A stretch of 64,000 nucleotides of DNA from Sinohyriopsis cumingii (GCA_028554795.2 CM068831.1:29536159-29600158); one strand, 5' to 3'. Positions 1-13,431 are shown, numbered from the stretch's first letter. The notes: generated from the letters alone by a model not told the origin. Numbers and translations: made by a program.

Positions 1-1469
1 TGCACCAGCATACAATCTTGTTATAGTAACGTATCCGCTGAGCGGCAAAGCAAGGCTGATGTTATTTCTAAGCAGACGACTATTTAACAATCATTCGTGG
101 CTGCTATCGCGGATATCTATGTAATCTTTTTCTGTTGCGTCTTGGGTCTCTAGTGATTCTGGCGAAGTCACGATTTTGTGGGATCTCGTGACCATGAAGT
201 CTGTTATACTATTACCGATATTAACAACCATGAGCTCGTCGACTTTCTCGATATTTCATTTACTTGGCGTCAGTTATCTGCTGGGTGAGATCAGCCAAGT
301 TACGAATAGAAGCTCAGGTTATTTCAACAGCTTGATATGGACTTAGTGGCACTCCACTATCGTTTAATGTGTCATCGGCCTAATGATTGCCAGTTGGGAT
401 ATGGACACGTTGGTTGGATGAATGTCGATCACAAGGCCGTAGAGAGCGATCAAACTATCTTTCAAAATTAAAATTGAAAGTGTTGTTCGGTCCGGGCCCT
501 CTTTCGGGTCCGGTACCCCTAAAATATATTTCCGGTTACCCGGCCCCCTCGTTGGCTCTTGTCAAGCGATTTCACATTAACGCCGGACTTTTTAATTTTC
601 CGGATGCATCCGTGAAACATGAACATGTCATCATGTGAAGAAACTCCAAACAGGCATATGCTCAAAACCAATAAACACCAGTATCTTTACGAATTCAGCT
701 GTTATCCAAAACATTGCATTCAGAAAATTGCGTATAGCCAGGCACTGACGACGCTCTGAATTTGCTCCTAAGATGGATCAATCTAAAGAGTTTTCTGAAC
801 AGTAGATGAACCGAATCCCGGACAAAGAAGGCACAATAAACAAACTGCAATGACCTTTTAAAATATAGGGAAAACGAAAAGACTGATTGGACACTATTTA
901 TCCTGACTGCTATCCAGGCGACACCAATGTAGATAAAATCATCCAGAAACACTAACCCAACGTGTAATTTTGTGATTATCTAAAGTCATCTCACCCAAAT
1001 AAACTAGCAGTTGCCTGAAGCAGACAGAAACACCGCGAACAGATCCTAGTAAGAGTAAAGCAAACGTAAATAAACAAGCTAAAGCCATTCTGGCAAGTTG
1101 TCCCTGTATGATGAAAGGTGCAAAACTTATCAACCACTGATAAAGATGAGTGCATTCCTACACAGCAGCAAGCGAAAGACTCAACAAAAATAGTCCAAGA
1201 AGAAAGTGCAAACCAGAGATTGAAATTTATGTCATCACAAGTAAGATAAGCAGCCTTCAGCATTTTCGGTGTGGCATATTACAGGCTTTTTGGAGCCTCA
1301 ATCTTCCTTAATGTTAGTCCAGTAATGTTATTTGCTTTTCATTTTTACATCATTAGATTACCATCGTCAGCAATGACAAACAAATTTCTGGTAATTTGGT
1401 GAGCATTAATTTGTTTCATTAAATGAATTTGAAGATGACCATAACATTACTAACCTCTTTTCCTTCTTT
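1..1469. other. No recognised gene; GC-richer patch at ~480-560
   Basis: I recognise no gene, RNA or mobile element here. Base composition is closer to balanced than most of the window. A patch near 480-560 is GC-rich and repeats short GGGTCC/GGGCCC/GGTACC-like words that can pair with one another. The short open frames on both strands show no family motif. Because a decayed LINE begins immediately to the right, part of this stretch may be the target site or an older, unrecognisable repeat. Confidence 0.4.
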
Positions 1470-3560
1470 GAGTACGTGGCTGGCTGATCAGGCCAGCTTG
1501 TGCTCTGAACTGTATGCGGGGTACTGGACATAATATGCCAGTTGTGGTTGCGTGATCAAAAGAGGATGTGCTGCCATCAATTCTGAGATTTTTCTACACT
1601 CTTATGCACTGTGTCTGTACTTCGTCTAACCCCAACGCTATAGCGACAGTATAGATGATACAGTATCCGGTGCAGTCATCTTCCTTGGACACGGGGTCAT
1701 TATTGAAATGTTTCAAGGATGACCTTATATAGTCTTTGCAGTGTTTGGACTCAATAGATCACGAATAGCTAACTGTAGTGCTGTAATTTCATGTTCGAAA
1801 GCTGTCTCCTCTGTTTCGATTTAAAAGCATGCCATTAGTCTGCTTTCTGATGTTAATCTCAGGGACATAGTCACAAGAATGGCATTTACCATCATATTCA
1901 AGAGGATTGTAGCCAACACGCATCCTAGTGAATGGTAATAATTCACACCGTCATTCACGACGTGAGCAAAAATGTCATTATGGGATTGCCGAACCATTGC
2001 GATGGATTTCTCTGGACATCCAAATTTTACCATGATTTTTCAGAGGCCCTCACGACTGACCCTATTAAATGCGACTTTTATTGGGTCAACTAATATTGTG
2101 TATAAACTTTCTTATAGCGTTTCTTCTGGTATTGAGGAGATGCAAACACCCATGCGTGGTCACTCACCCTTTCTTGAAACAACACTGATACTCATGCAGT
2201 AGTCTTTGAACGATTTGATGTAGAAAGCGAATCAAAGGAATTCTGACGAATATTTATCGTATATTGACAGCAAGGAGATGGTTCACAGAAGGACTTCCTG
2301 TCCTATTTCCGCTTGTACATGTCGACGATGAATATATCCTTAATATAGATCCTTGAATACTCTTTGTGTGGAAGAGTTCAGTCGGTGTCTTAGTTACGTG
2401 AGAGCATCTGGCTTGCTGAAGTGGATGCTCCCTGCATCTGAGTACTCCGAGAGTATATTTCCTTTGAGTTCACATTGACTAGAAAAACTCAGTAATATTC
2501 TGTGACGTGCGTGAGCCTCCGCTTTGAAGAATACTGCTGGTATGACATCTGCTTCAGGTGCTTTACCATTTGAGACCAGGTAAATTACTTTCTCAGTTTT
2601 CGTCAGCTTTGCATGATCCCAAAGCGATATAGTGCTCTAGTTGATCAACTGCCTACACAATGATGTCCAATGAGGATGATTTTAAGTGTTCTAGCTATCT
2701 TTTTCGTATTTTGTTTCGTTGTCAATAATCATTGTCGTGTTGTCCGCAATCAGTATCGGATTTGCTGCAGATGAATCTGGTCCATACATTGCCTTCCAGG
2801 AAATATCATATACATTTTTATGTCATTCCTTTAGGATCTGAATTTTATATCCCTTGTTGCAGAAGCGTGTGACTTATGTGCAATGCATAGACAGTCTACT
2901 GGGTGTAGTTAAAGGCCACCGCTGAAGTGCCATCTTATAAGCAGGCCTTTTGAAACCAGTGTTTCACACGCAGTAAGCACTGTATTGCCGAATCGTTCTA
3001 ATCAAATTAATCGTAATGTTCACCTGTGGTGGGAATAAGGGTTTTGTATTCAACTGAATTCACTGAGCCTGTGAGGGATGCTTAATGTTTCCTCAGTGTT
3101 ATCGTAGTTCGCATCATCTGTTTCCTCACCACCTTGTTGACATTCTGCTTTTTCAGTTTGAAGTTACTGATCATTTTGACAGGTATTTGACCTTGTCGTC
3201 TTCTGCTAGACTGAATTCAGATATCGAGCTTGGAGATCATGCACTGGTGCTCTGTGCTGCATTTTGAACTTATAAAGGCCTTTGTTACTTGTACATCCTT
3301 CCTGTCTATTTTTCTGACGATGATGGCACTGAGATGACACTATTTTGAGGGCATGTGCACATGCAGAGTATCTTATTGCGGTTTGGCAGACGGATGACTG
3401 ATGTTGGGTTAAGTGATCAGATTTAGTAGAAGTCTCTATTGCTGCGGCATTTGCAATAAAACATTTCGTCGATAACGCCTCACCATATATGGTGCTCGTC
3501 GCCAACTATAGCACTGAAGTCATTAAGGATGATGGAATTTTCTGCCTTGTATTGCTATGA
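1470..3560 (-). mobile_element. Decayed endonuclease/reverse-transcriptase LINE (RTE-like)
   Basis: This is a minus-strand non-LTR retrotransposon, read from right to left. Near 3,530-3,150 conceptual frames resemble the end of an apurinic endonuclease domain, with DFSAIVGDEHHIW-like and RLPNRNK-like patches and a basic tail. Around 2,190-1,840 they resemble the reverse-transcriptase palm: ESQCGFRKG-like, VDxxKAF-like, then KFGCPEKSIAMVRQ and a GCVLA block. The 3' end near 1,480-1,700 has an SLKHFNNDP block and an FRAQAGLISQPRTQ tail resembling the terminal zinc-finger region of this family. Frameshifts and stops are numerous, and the region between the RT and the 3' tail is too short, so an internal deletion is likely. 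The catalytic YADD/FADD motif is not seen. The element is inactive. The family assignment is by recall of related proteins. Confidence 0.72.
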
Positions 3561-6300
3561 CTATTTAATTGTGTTTTAATAGTTTTTTATTTATTATATC
3601 CCGTCGAGTCTGTAAAATTATGTTTAACAGCTAACCTTGAATAAATATCAAGTTCATTGTCTAACTGACCAGGCTCATTTATGTTTTAATTCTGTAAACA
3701 ACTAATATATGTTTTATATTTATCGGCGAGTGTATGATACATATCAATATTATTATCTTAATACAAGTCAATGACATTCTGTTCATCATATTCATCTTAG
3801 TCTAAGTCAATGATATTGTGTTTATCATATTCGTTTGTATCTTTTTAGCAACAGACTTTCTAACTACAACTTCAATTGTTCTAGAAATGAACTTTTGACC
3901 TTCATCTGAGCTATTTATTGTGCCTTAATTTTTAATAAACATCATATTTACTAGAAAACAATATTTATTCCTGCGATAACATCTGAACCTGAAATCAGCC
4001 GCACCGTTGCAATCAGTATTTCATTGGGCTAGAATTCTTTTATGAAATTATCATTCTCTAAAAAAAGTGCTCATCTATATTAATATTCTTCTACAGAGAC
4101 AAAAATTTGGAATTGTATGAATTCAAACAAGGACCTCTCGGATTATTTTACTGTATTTCAACATTACTTGGAGCTATTTGGTGTGTGTGTGTGGGGGGGG
4201 GGCTGTCAGATTTTTTCGCCGGTGGTTACTTAAGCTTCGTTTTAATTTTATCTCGATCTCTTCCACAATTGTAAGATAACATTTAGAAGGAAAATCAACT
4301 GAATCTTGAAACTGGTATCTTTCATTGTTTCGTTTAGCAATGAAAATTAATTTAAAATCTAGCTGCGTAAATAACACAAACGTAGTTCATGACAAGTTCC
4401 AGCTGTGGACAAAAATTAAAGCACACCTGTTATTAACATCTTTCTCCAAAAGAGTATATTTCAAAAGATGGTAACAAGAAAACAGAGACAGTTAAAAATG
4501 AATGGAAAAAGAAGAGAACATCAAAGTCTAGGTCATAATTAATGAATGCATACAAAATATAGGATTAAATTTTACCTAATCAGTCAAAAAGTATATAAAG
4601 TCCGAAGGATTTTATGTAAACTTTGTGAGTGATTAGGTACAACTTACACATCGATAAATACCCAACCATGATCATTTAATCCTTATAATTCCAATTTACT
4701 TCCTTCCAAACATCAGATCAGGAGATTTAACCAACAAAACATTCACTTTTATGTACATCGAAGTTTTCCCTCATTAGCCTCTCAACTGCGATAGAATACA
4801 TAGCCCTATCTTCGCTAGCCAAGATTCATCGATTCTTGTATACAGCGATACTGGGTAGAATGTCATAGCGTGTCATGTCAGTGATATACTGTTATGATGA
4901 TTATTTTAATATATAAAAAATGGCAGTTGTTGTGAAACTATGAATATTCCTTTCTTTTTTTAATAACGCATGCGTATGGTACTTGTTGTTATAGCAACGT
5001 CGTTGTTACATTCCACGTATTTCGATCTTTCAAAAGCAAAATCGTGTCCATTTTTAGTGTCATCTTTTGTTTAACATATGACCCTGACCTTTAATAACCG
5101 CTGCTGTAACATGTTGTCGAGGTAACAGGCAATAGTTTCGGAAGATTGGCTTCTAAATCCTACAATATGCCTTCTTCGGCAAAAGGGGTGAGGGTTGGAG
5201 TGCAGGAAGGTATGAGTAATTACATTGTTTTAACTTCTAATGATCGATTTTAAACTGTGGCTTGTCATTTGTGATCGGAAATCACAGGAGTGGGTAGATG
5301 GGAGCATGTTGTTATTATTATTAGGGTGTAAGGCGTTGATAAAGATAAAACTTAACATCAAATGATCTGGTAAAAGGGAACCAAAAGTAGTTAGCAGAAT
5401 TTATCGATGTGTAAAAAAGTCCAAATCAGTATCACGTGACCGTTTACATGCAATCAAAGTGTAGAAAACGTAGCCAATTCATAAAAATTGGAATTGTAAT
5501 ATATTATAATATAACAAGCCTATCAAACAGGTAATTGTGCACACGCCAAGACAAAACATAACATTTGATTCTACGCTGAAAATAGTATAGGTGTGTCGTT
5601 TATTGACTCCTGTTGGGCATATCTAAACATCACATATCAAGCCATGATGATTTGCACATTGGTCATTACTGCCTGATGTTTCAATTGACATTTTTGACCC
5701 TAAAAAATAAAATAAAATATTTGTATCTCACATCATAAACAGCGTCTACGGACGAATCAAATTAATATATATATTTAACTCAAGAAGACTCCGTTTATTG
5801 TGACGTTACTGTTACCTTATTGTTGGGTTACATTATTGTTTTGGAAATTATATATTAAACGTACATACTTCATACATGCATACCTATATACCTACATACA
5901 TATATGCATGCATGCATACATACATACATACATACATACATACGAACAGACGAGCGGAATTGAATCAATTTAAATATTATATGTATTAACGAATGGGAAA
6001 ATATTCTTTTCCGTATATTTCATTAAGATTATTATTGTCAAGTACAAATTCATGTATTATGTGGTTATTATAATACAAATCTTGTATTGAATTTACAACG
6101 AAATCTTTTGAAACATTTTTTGAAAAAAACTTCAATCGCACGCATTCGTAACGTATAGCATTGCATTTTCACATGACCTTGTCTCGTGTAATATTGTCAT
6201 CTGTCTGCATTTATTAAAAGATGTCTGAATTTGGAAGGGAGGTATGCTTTTATGGGTCTGGATATGGAGGTGTGATTTTGGCTGTTGAGTTGATATCTAT
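3561..6300. other. AT-rich intergenic/intronic DNA with small repeats
   Basis: No gene is recognised. Visible structure is limited. Two similar copies of about 37 bp lie near 3,764-3,838 (both contain AAGTCAATGA and TCATATTC). A GT tract runs into a run of ten G at about 4,181-4,203. A palindromic GTTGTTATAGCAAC lies at 4,985-4,998. A CATA-type microsatellite lies at 5,875-5,943. The open frames here are short and have no recognisable motif. Confidence 0.5.
5875..5943. repeat. CATA/TGCA tetranucleotide microsatellite
   Basis: The stretch is made of imperfect then perfect CATA repeats, with TGCATGCA interruptions in the middle. It is followed directly by unique sequence. No gene overlaps it. 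The same CATA motif recurs at 35.2 and 51.8 kb. Confidence 0.9.
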
Positions 6301-6336
6301 GATGCAGAGTCGTATAATTGGGTCTTTGAATAACCT

Positions 6337-6434
6337 GCGGTGCTGTCGGTGATGACCGCTCGTGGTGTCCCCTTTATCGTCCGACAGAGCCATGGGACCA
6401 TATATACCCTGTGGTTGCCAACAGGGCTCTATAA
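6337..6434. other. GC-rich island with nested inverted repeats
   Basis: About 100 bases stand out from the AT-rich surroundings by composition. GCTGTCGG near 6,341 pairs with CCGACAG near 6,381. Then AGAGCC pairs with GGCTCT around an inner hairpin, CCCTGT-(8 nt)-ACAGGG. There is no open frame of note. It could be a fragment of a structured RNA-derived repeat or of a DNA transposon end; I do not recognise the family. Confidence 0.4.
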
Positions 6435-7458
6435 TTTACCGTTTAGTCAATTTATCGTAATTACTACTGAGTAAAAATCAAAATGTATTCAGTATCTCTA
6501 TCTGAGAGAATCCACATCCTACTTGCAGATCAAATATTGTCCTTATTTGCACCAATTTCATAATCTATTCACCCATGACGAATACTCACCCAGATGTTTA
6601 CATCTATAATTGACCCACCTGGAATAATAAATGAACTATTATTAATTTTGTTTAATTTCTATTCATTGCTAATCAGTGATAATTCATTCTGAGAAAATCA
6701 AACTTGCTTATCATGTCCGTTCGCTAATTCTTCATTATTTGTTTTCAGTAACAAGTTTTAAATCGTTCCAATTAGGAAAGATACTTTTTCTTGTTTCAAT
6801 TTGTTGTTTTTTTTTTTTTTTTCTAACTCAGTGCGCATCAGTTTGTGAATCTCATTTTGGGAATTCAAGCTCAGAAGTGTGATAGCAGATTTAATCGTTT
6901 GCAATCCTTTTGTAACTAAATACCTCATTCGCTATATTGCTTTCAGCGTTTTTGGCATAATCTAATCCCAGCCTTGATCATTGCATTAAACGCGTCTTGT
7001 AACTATGGCATTATAGTAACTTATTAAAAGAATACAATTTACTTTAAATCCACTTGTTCAAATTGAAGTAAGTTTGAACCACTCAGCGATAACAATTTGC
7101 AAGTAGAATAATTTCAGCAAATACAACGTTACTTGGAAAATATCTTGCATTTCAGAATGGTATTCCCCTCAGCAACCAACACACGCGACAGTTTGCTCAG
7201 CATGTTCGATTTTGAGAAATGACGACATTAAAGACATGAACAAATGCACAAAACTTATTTCAGTGAACAATTTATAATTTCTCGTGTTTAAAATCAAACC
7301 GTTCTTTCTTAAAGAGCACGGCTACGTATTTAAGAGAGAGAATATATTTTCAGACAACAATCTTGATATAGTTCATCGGTCTTCGATAAGGTAAAATACA
7401 TTGGGACCTGCATCCTTTTCAACACATGTTAATAATAGTGACATGTTTCAATTTTATC

Positions 7459-7459
<1 letters not shown>

Positions 7460-7519
<60 letters not shown>
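7460..7519. repeat. TA dinucleotide microsatellite
   Basis: About 30 uninterrupted TA units. It is likely to be polymorphic and can extrude a cruciform. Open frames crossing it are artefacts of the repeat. Confidence 0.95.
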
Positions 7520-7521
<2 letters not shown>

Positions 7522-7727
7522 CAAATCATATTTCGAATAACAGTCATTTCAAGTGCACTGGATCCAGCAAGGGATCGCGTTTGTCAGGGATTGATTAAGA
7601 TAATTGTAATGAACTGACTACGTGCAAAACTAGTATCTAGCTAGCCTAAGCGCTTTCGACTCTTAATGAGTCTTTTTCAAAGGCAAATACAAAACATGGA
7701 CAAGGTGAACAAATGAAACAGACAAAC

Positions 7728-7787
7728 CGTTGTCTTTGTAGAACAAATAACAGATGACGTTGTCTTTGTAAAACAAATAATAGATGA
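7728..7787. repeat. Two-copy 30-bp tandem duplication
   Basis: Two adjacent 30-bp units start at 7,728 and 7,758. Both begin CGTTGTCTTTGTA and end AGATGA, and they differ at two positions. No coding context is seen. It looks like a recent local duplication. Confidence 0.85.
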
Positions 7788-9926
7788 CGCTATTACTCAT
7801 CGATTTATGGGGCAATATAAAATATATTTCAACATCCACAAAAAGTTATAGTCATATAAAGTTTCGTATGTACTGTTTGTTTCTTATTTTCTAAATTCAC
7901 TAGGTTAGGCAGAGTAAAATCTGCCGTGAATGTACGTGATTATTGTAAAAATTGAGTTCATAGTTCCGTTAGCTTATAACTACTTTGTACAGTTGAAAGG
8001 TTTCCTGTTGCATTATGGTAATTTCTGCTAATCTCACCCAATCCCTTTTCTCATAGGATAGCGCCTTTTGTACCACAAAAACCAACATACATGAGTACAG
8101 AATGGCGCATGTTATGTAGAATACGTCTGCTCATCAATAAAAAAATAACATAACGCTAAATAAAATTCGTATGAGCAATCTAAAGACATACTGTTAAGCC
8201 TTTACTATTTCCATTTCCAGGAAAGATGTCGTAAAATCTTAACGTGGTTCTGTGCAGATGATACCGATATGCATTGTCATGAATGAGGGCAATACGCACG
8301 TAAAACTGAACGGGTATAAAAGTCTTTCCAAATGGCTCTAACTGGGAGTACTAATTACAAACTGTGTGTCCCGATAAGACACCAAAATGTAGCTGATCAC
8401 GATATTGGTAATCAAAACAAGTCACCAGTGTCACACAAGAACGTTGCCTCTAAGTTCATATCAGAGATTATGGAGCACTGGCATGTATTCTGATTACATT
8501 TTCTCTCATTACAGTGTTCTATGAAAGTGGATTTTTCTCGCATTTAGGTCACTAATAGAAGTTATGTGGAAAATAGAGAAACAATGATGATTACTGCATT
8601 TACTACAAATGGAACAGAAAGAGGTGGTTCAGTGGCCCTGTCAGGGAACTTGATACAGTAGTTGATTTTGTGCCTGCTAAAAAAGATCAGTCTCTTTTGC
8701 TGATTAATGGTTTCGTCTAGTATTACTTATCTTCTTTCCTAATACACAAATATTAGTTATTAGCTCTTTTTACAAATTGCAAATTTCGACCCCCATCTCC
8801 GCATACGTTTTTGATGTAACACCCGACTTACTGACATTTTGGGTAGACAATGCCTTGTTTTTGATAATTACGAGTACACGTTGGAACTGAAAAAGTGAAA
8901 ACTAAAACATTAACAGTATAGTATATTTCACGACGACAATTAGCTGTATACTAACTTACTTTTGTGGAATAAATGGCAAAGTACTACGAAAAACACATAC
9001 TTTAATCAACTTGTCGACAAAAAGATATCTCATATAAATATTGTTGCGAAATTCTAAATAATTTGATTTATATTCATAAGTGAAGGTGTTGTATACAACA
9101 ACACAAATACAAAGCTTATATTGAGCGAACAGCTGATGCATTCTGCTACAAAGCTATAGGGAAATAAGACCTTGGGCGAAATTTGAGTGTGGATAATCAT
9201 GAACAAAGGTGAGATTAATACATTATATTCGCATTTATTCGTCATCTTAATCTTTCCCGTACGGTTGTGGTTTAATTATTTTCTTTGTACCAGCATGTCA
9301 TCTTTTAAGGATGTACGTTTCGTGTGTCCTTCAAATGCGTATTTCATCTGGGTTTCATTTTGCATCCCGCACGCTTTATTTTTCTAATACAAATATTTAA
9401 GCAGAGATGTACACGAACAAAAGGACATAAAGAGGGATTTGTAAATAAATAAAAATAATCAGTTTGGTTTTAAACAAAAACATAACTGATTTTGATTGAA
9501 TGTTAAATCCTACGCAATGTATATAATTTTGATTATTATTACATATGCCTTATTCATAAGATCTCTCGGAAGATCTACACCCTCATTTATACAAAACGAA
9601 TAATTCAACGATGTCACCGGAGTCATAAGTTGCTGCATATATTTTGATAATTGATTCGAAGGTTGGATGGTTTGGTGTTTTGTGATCGTTTGGTAGCATG
9701 GTTGACAGATTTGTTCTTGGTTGTTAGTATGATTCTTCGGTCTGCTTTGCAGTTTTAGAACTACGTTTCTCAATACAAATTACAAAATTAATATAGGCAA
9801 TGTTGCTTCCTGTTATATTGAAGAGTGTTTCTTTAAAGGCAGATCCTTTGCAAAAGTTGAGTCAAAAGCAATGATTGTCTGAATAATTAATATTTTGGAC
9901 GTCAACAAATGTAATGATCATCAGTC

Positions 9927-10436
9927 TCATGACCTAGTGTGGTCGTCGAGGCACTGTGCAGCTGAACATCTGACCAGTTCCCTCCACTTGTCTCGATCAT
10001 GTGCCAATGCCTGTGTCTCCGCAAAACATTTCCTGGTCCATTCTGTGATGTTGTCAGTCCACCTTTTTCTCTGTCTACCTCTCATTCTGCCACCCTGGAC
10101 GCTGCCCTGCAGGACTGTTGTGGATAGACTGTTGGCTTTAGTGACATGGCCATACCATTTGAGATTTCTTTTTTTGACGGTGGTGAGGAGGTCCTCATAT
10201 TGGCCTACTTCGTCCCTGATGGTGTTACGCACTTCTTCATTTGTGATGTTGTCCATGTAAGAGATGACAATGATGGTTCTGTAGCATCTCATTTCAAGTG
10301 ACTGGATTCTTTGTTGTAATTCTGCTGTCAGGGTCCATGCCTCACATGAGTACAAAAAGACTGAGATGACTAAAGCTCGGAATAGTCTGATTTTAGTTTT
10401 CAGACATATATTCTTGTCTCTCCACAGTGCTGGCAT
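9927..10436 (-). mobile_element. LINE 3' fragment: reverse-transcriptase C-terminal region
   Basis: An open minus-strand frame of 169 residues runs from 10,436 to 9,927. It starts MPALWRDKNICLKTKIRLF, contains SCEAWTLTAELQ and LKWYGHV, and ends in a WRELVRCSAAQ block. These blocks are typical of the region downstream of the palm domain in a common invertebrate and fish non-LTR retrotransposon family. The catalytic part is absent: the element is 5'-truncated exactly where a foldback sequence begins (10,433). The frame has no stop or frameshift, so the insertion may be young. The family differs from the LINE at 1.5-3.6 kb. The methionine is probably internal to the original protein. Confidence 0.8.
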
Positions 10437-10710
10437 GTAACATTAGTGTTGTTAAAATAAGATTACATTATAAAGAAACAGTCAAACTAGTATCGCTGAT
10501 ATTGAAAGGCAACATATACAGGAAACATACTTTAACAAATGTAAAGATGATTATAAAACGTGAAAAGTATTAGAATTTTTCATATACTTTGACAGTACGT
10601 TAAAGTATGTTTCCTGTATATGTTGCCTTTCAATATCAGCGATGCTAGTTTGACTGTTTTTTATAATGTAATCTTATTTTAACAACACTAATGTTACATG
10701 CTAGAACTGT
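10424..10710. mobile_element. Foldback/MITE-like inverted repeat
   Basis: A left arm of about 105 bp (from 10,433, GCATGTAACATTAGTG) is repeated in reverse complement up to 10,701, around a loop of about 60 nt (10,536-10,597). The arms differ by only a few bases. Weaker symmetry continues outward for about 10 bp (CACAGTGCTG against the complement of AGAACTGTG), on the left into the LINE fragment. No transposase is encoded. Candidate origins are a non-autonomous foldback transposon, or a snap-back product formed when the adjacent LINE inserted. Confidence 0.75.
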
Positions 10711-13427
10711 GAAGCATTCTTATAATTTAGTACCAACTTCCTTACGAGAGGCACATCAGCGTATGTATTGAAGATACAAGTAGCTCGGGTAAGTAATGCA
10801 TCCGTCAATTGTACGAAAGGTCATATTTAAGAACAAATGTATGTGAAAGCAAATTAGTTACCTAGATTATCCTATGGATGGGTGACTTGATGTCATATTA
10901 TCTTAAACTAGTTACGCATTAAAGATAATTTCGAAATCGTGTATGTTTTTCGTATATTGCTGGCAAACAATTGCCTCTTAAGTACTTCCATCCAGATAAA
11001 TCACGCCACTGAGAAGCTGGACAATGTTACAGCCGCTTTCTGTCAGGTCGAAAACATAGGATGTTTTCAACGGATTCTGCTTACATCGGTTGTCATTAAT
11101 GTTGTTTATGTGTCTACAGATAACGCCTTTTAATTATTGAGTATGGTACCATTGTCGTGATTACGTTCTAATAGCTGTCTCCTATAGTTCCAGGTGTTAT
11201 TCAGCGTCCACAGACAATTACGATACCTAGACTTGCTCAGTAAACTTTCACATCTCGTCAGTAATTATCCTTAAACACCGGAGTTAAACTTGTACCAGGA
11301 TGACACTGTTTCATGCTGGTCTTGCTCTACGATCTCTTAGTTACTGATCATAAACATTGCACAAATGGAAGTCGTAGAAGCGATAATGAGAAAATTAAAT
11401 GGATTTTGATTAGTATGCTATGATCTATGAATAGTTGATAATTACCTTAGGTAATGCATATGAATCGTCTCAGTTTGAGAAATTAAAAATGTAATCATAG
11501 AGAACTAAACATTTTACAAGGCTAACAAATTAAGTCATCAAACAAATTGCATGAGACATTTCTCTGAGGACTGAACTTATTTCCAAAATGCCATATGTCT
11601 GGCTAAACACAGAAGACGTTCCCCGCCCCCCCCCCCACAAGACACAATTACTTTGGAAACCATTTGGTGTCAACGTTCACAAAATAGATTTAATACACCA
11701 TGGGGCTAGTCTTTGAATATCTTAATCAATTATACGCCGAACCTAATGCTATGACCATTAATGCTCTCACGCTACGCAGTCATCATCTTCATAAAGCTCA
11801 AGGGAAATATTGAGAAACATATAAGGGATAATCAAGCAGAACAGAATTTATTTTCCTTGTCTTCTTTAAATTGCCATCATTCATAATTTGGAAGGAAAAT
11901 AAACTGTTGACTTTGATAACTAAAAATATACCCCAATGAGCAATATTTATGTTTGAAATATAAATAATGGAAATACCTAAGATTCGTGATGTATTTCATA
12001 TTTTAGAACCAACAAGTCTTAATGATACGTGTATTATAAAGTCAGGTATACTGCATGTAAATTAAGTAACAAACCCTGTAAATGCCTCTTTTTATACCTT
12101 ATGTTCGTTGAAAGGACGTTTCAAGGAATTGATTCCAAGTAAACAGAAACACAAAACTATCGTCAACGGTTGTCTGAAGGTAAATGGATGCCTCAGACGT
12201 AGACGTGTACATTACTGTAAGATACCATAAAACTATAGTATAAACATCGGTGCAAATACATTATGTAATGTACCATTACACAAAAAAAAAAACAAATGTA
12301 GCACCATATCTCATTTAGATGTAATGAAGTGTTGCAATGGTTCTCTATTTACAGAAGCTATCGGTAGAAGAAGGGGCCACAAATATTTTAAATAAATAAC
12401 TCCTATCGAATTATATCTGACATACTGATCTAAGACAGGAATGAAATATTTCTCAAATCCATATTAATACACATTTTCAGTTGACCTGTAGCGTAAGAGA
12501 ATGTGAAGAATTCCGATGGAAAACCTAGTCAAACTGTAATCAAAACTGTCCTGGATCTCACGCTACGTAAACTCTTTGTATACAGATTACAAACAGGGGC
12601 ACAAGTTAGCTATGTAAAGATTCTTTTGAAAACATTACGTAATGAAGATAGATAAGCAAACAATATATAATGTGTCGTTAGCAATCTCGTAATTACGAGT
12701 TATCTATCTTGTAACTGCGACTTAACATCGACCGGAAAGATAATAATTCACTTGGTCGAACGGTACACGTAAGTCATACTGCTGTAGATAAAAGCGTGTG
12801 ATCCCAAACCAGATGGTATTAATTTAATCCAGACTTGTGCATCCTTTCTTCTGATTTAGGATGAATGGTACGAGGATATATAGGATTTATTTTCATGTGG
12901 GATTTACAGCATGAAGCACCAACGAGGAGTAGGGTATTCAATGTCTTAGTGTTTTCTCTTCTAGATTCTGGGAGAGAGAATGAGTTTAAACCATATTGGC
13001 TGTGGAAGAAAAGAGGGTGGGAGACACGATGCCTCTTTGTCTATATCTCAACGAAGCCATCTATATGTCCATCGAACGAACTGTTTTACTATTTATCTGC
13101 CTCCATATCTGATAGCATAAATATACGTAATACAACTTTACAAAAACTGCATGGTTAATTATGATGCAATTAAACGCACAGATGAAACCATATATGGGTC
13201 ATATAATTAAAATAGAAATATCACAGTGCGATTACATTTTATTTTGACGAAATATATTCTTGTGTATTATTTGTCATGGCATACTATGTACAAACTGTTG
13301 TTAAACATGAATGATAATAATCTATTTTGAATGGTCTTGTCTACTGCATCAGTTTTAAACGTTAAAGTAGCAAGATGTAAATCTTTTAGAAAAAAATATC
13401 AACATAAATTCCTTAGCAGATAAGGTA

Positions 13428-13431
<4 letters not shown>
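10711..13431. other. AT-rich DNA, no gene recognised
   Basis: No gene or known repeat is recognised apart from a poly-C tract near 11,622-11,637, an A-run near 12,281, and a 42-bp stretch at 12,683-12,725 that matches (minus strand) the GTAATTACGAG repeat found at 27.34-27.47 kb. A 97-codon frame at 12,865-13,158 (+) has no motif and unremarkable composition, and I leave it uncalled. Confidence 0.45.
12683..12725 (-). repeat. Two diverged units of the GTAATTACGAG repeat
   Basis: Read on the minus strand this gives two imperfect units of the ~21-bp repeat that forms an array at 27.34 kb (TAAGTCG..TTAC.AGATAG). It contains the perfect palindrome CTCGTAATTACGAG. The link to the other array is by eye and rests on about 20 matching bases per unit. 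Confidence 0.5.

Larger units (their letters stand above)
6435..9894. other. AT-rich DNA, no gene recognised
   Basis: I see no recognisable coding region. Structure present: a poly-T run at about 6,808-6,823; a TA microsatellite at 7,460-7,519 that alone creates two overlapping open frames of isoleucine/tyrosine repeats; a perfect-length 30-bp tandem duplication at 7,728-7,787; and a GACTC..GAGTC small hairpin near 7,659. The short ORFs around 8.9-9.8 kb on both strands overlap one another and look like chance. Confidence 0.5.

Noticed and set aside
12865-13158. 97-codon plus-strand ORF as a gene
   Set aside because: No motif, no splice or promoter context, and no composition change. Chance frames of this length are expected in 64 kb read in six frames.
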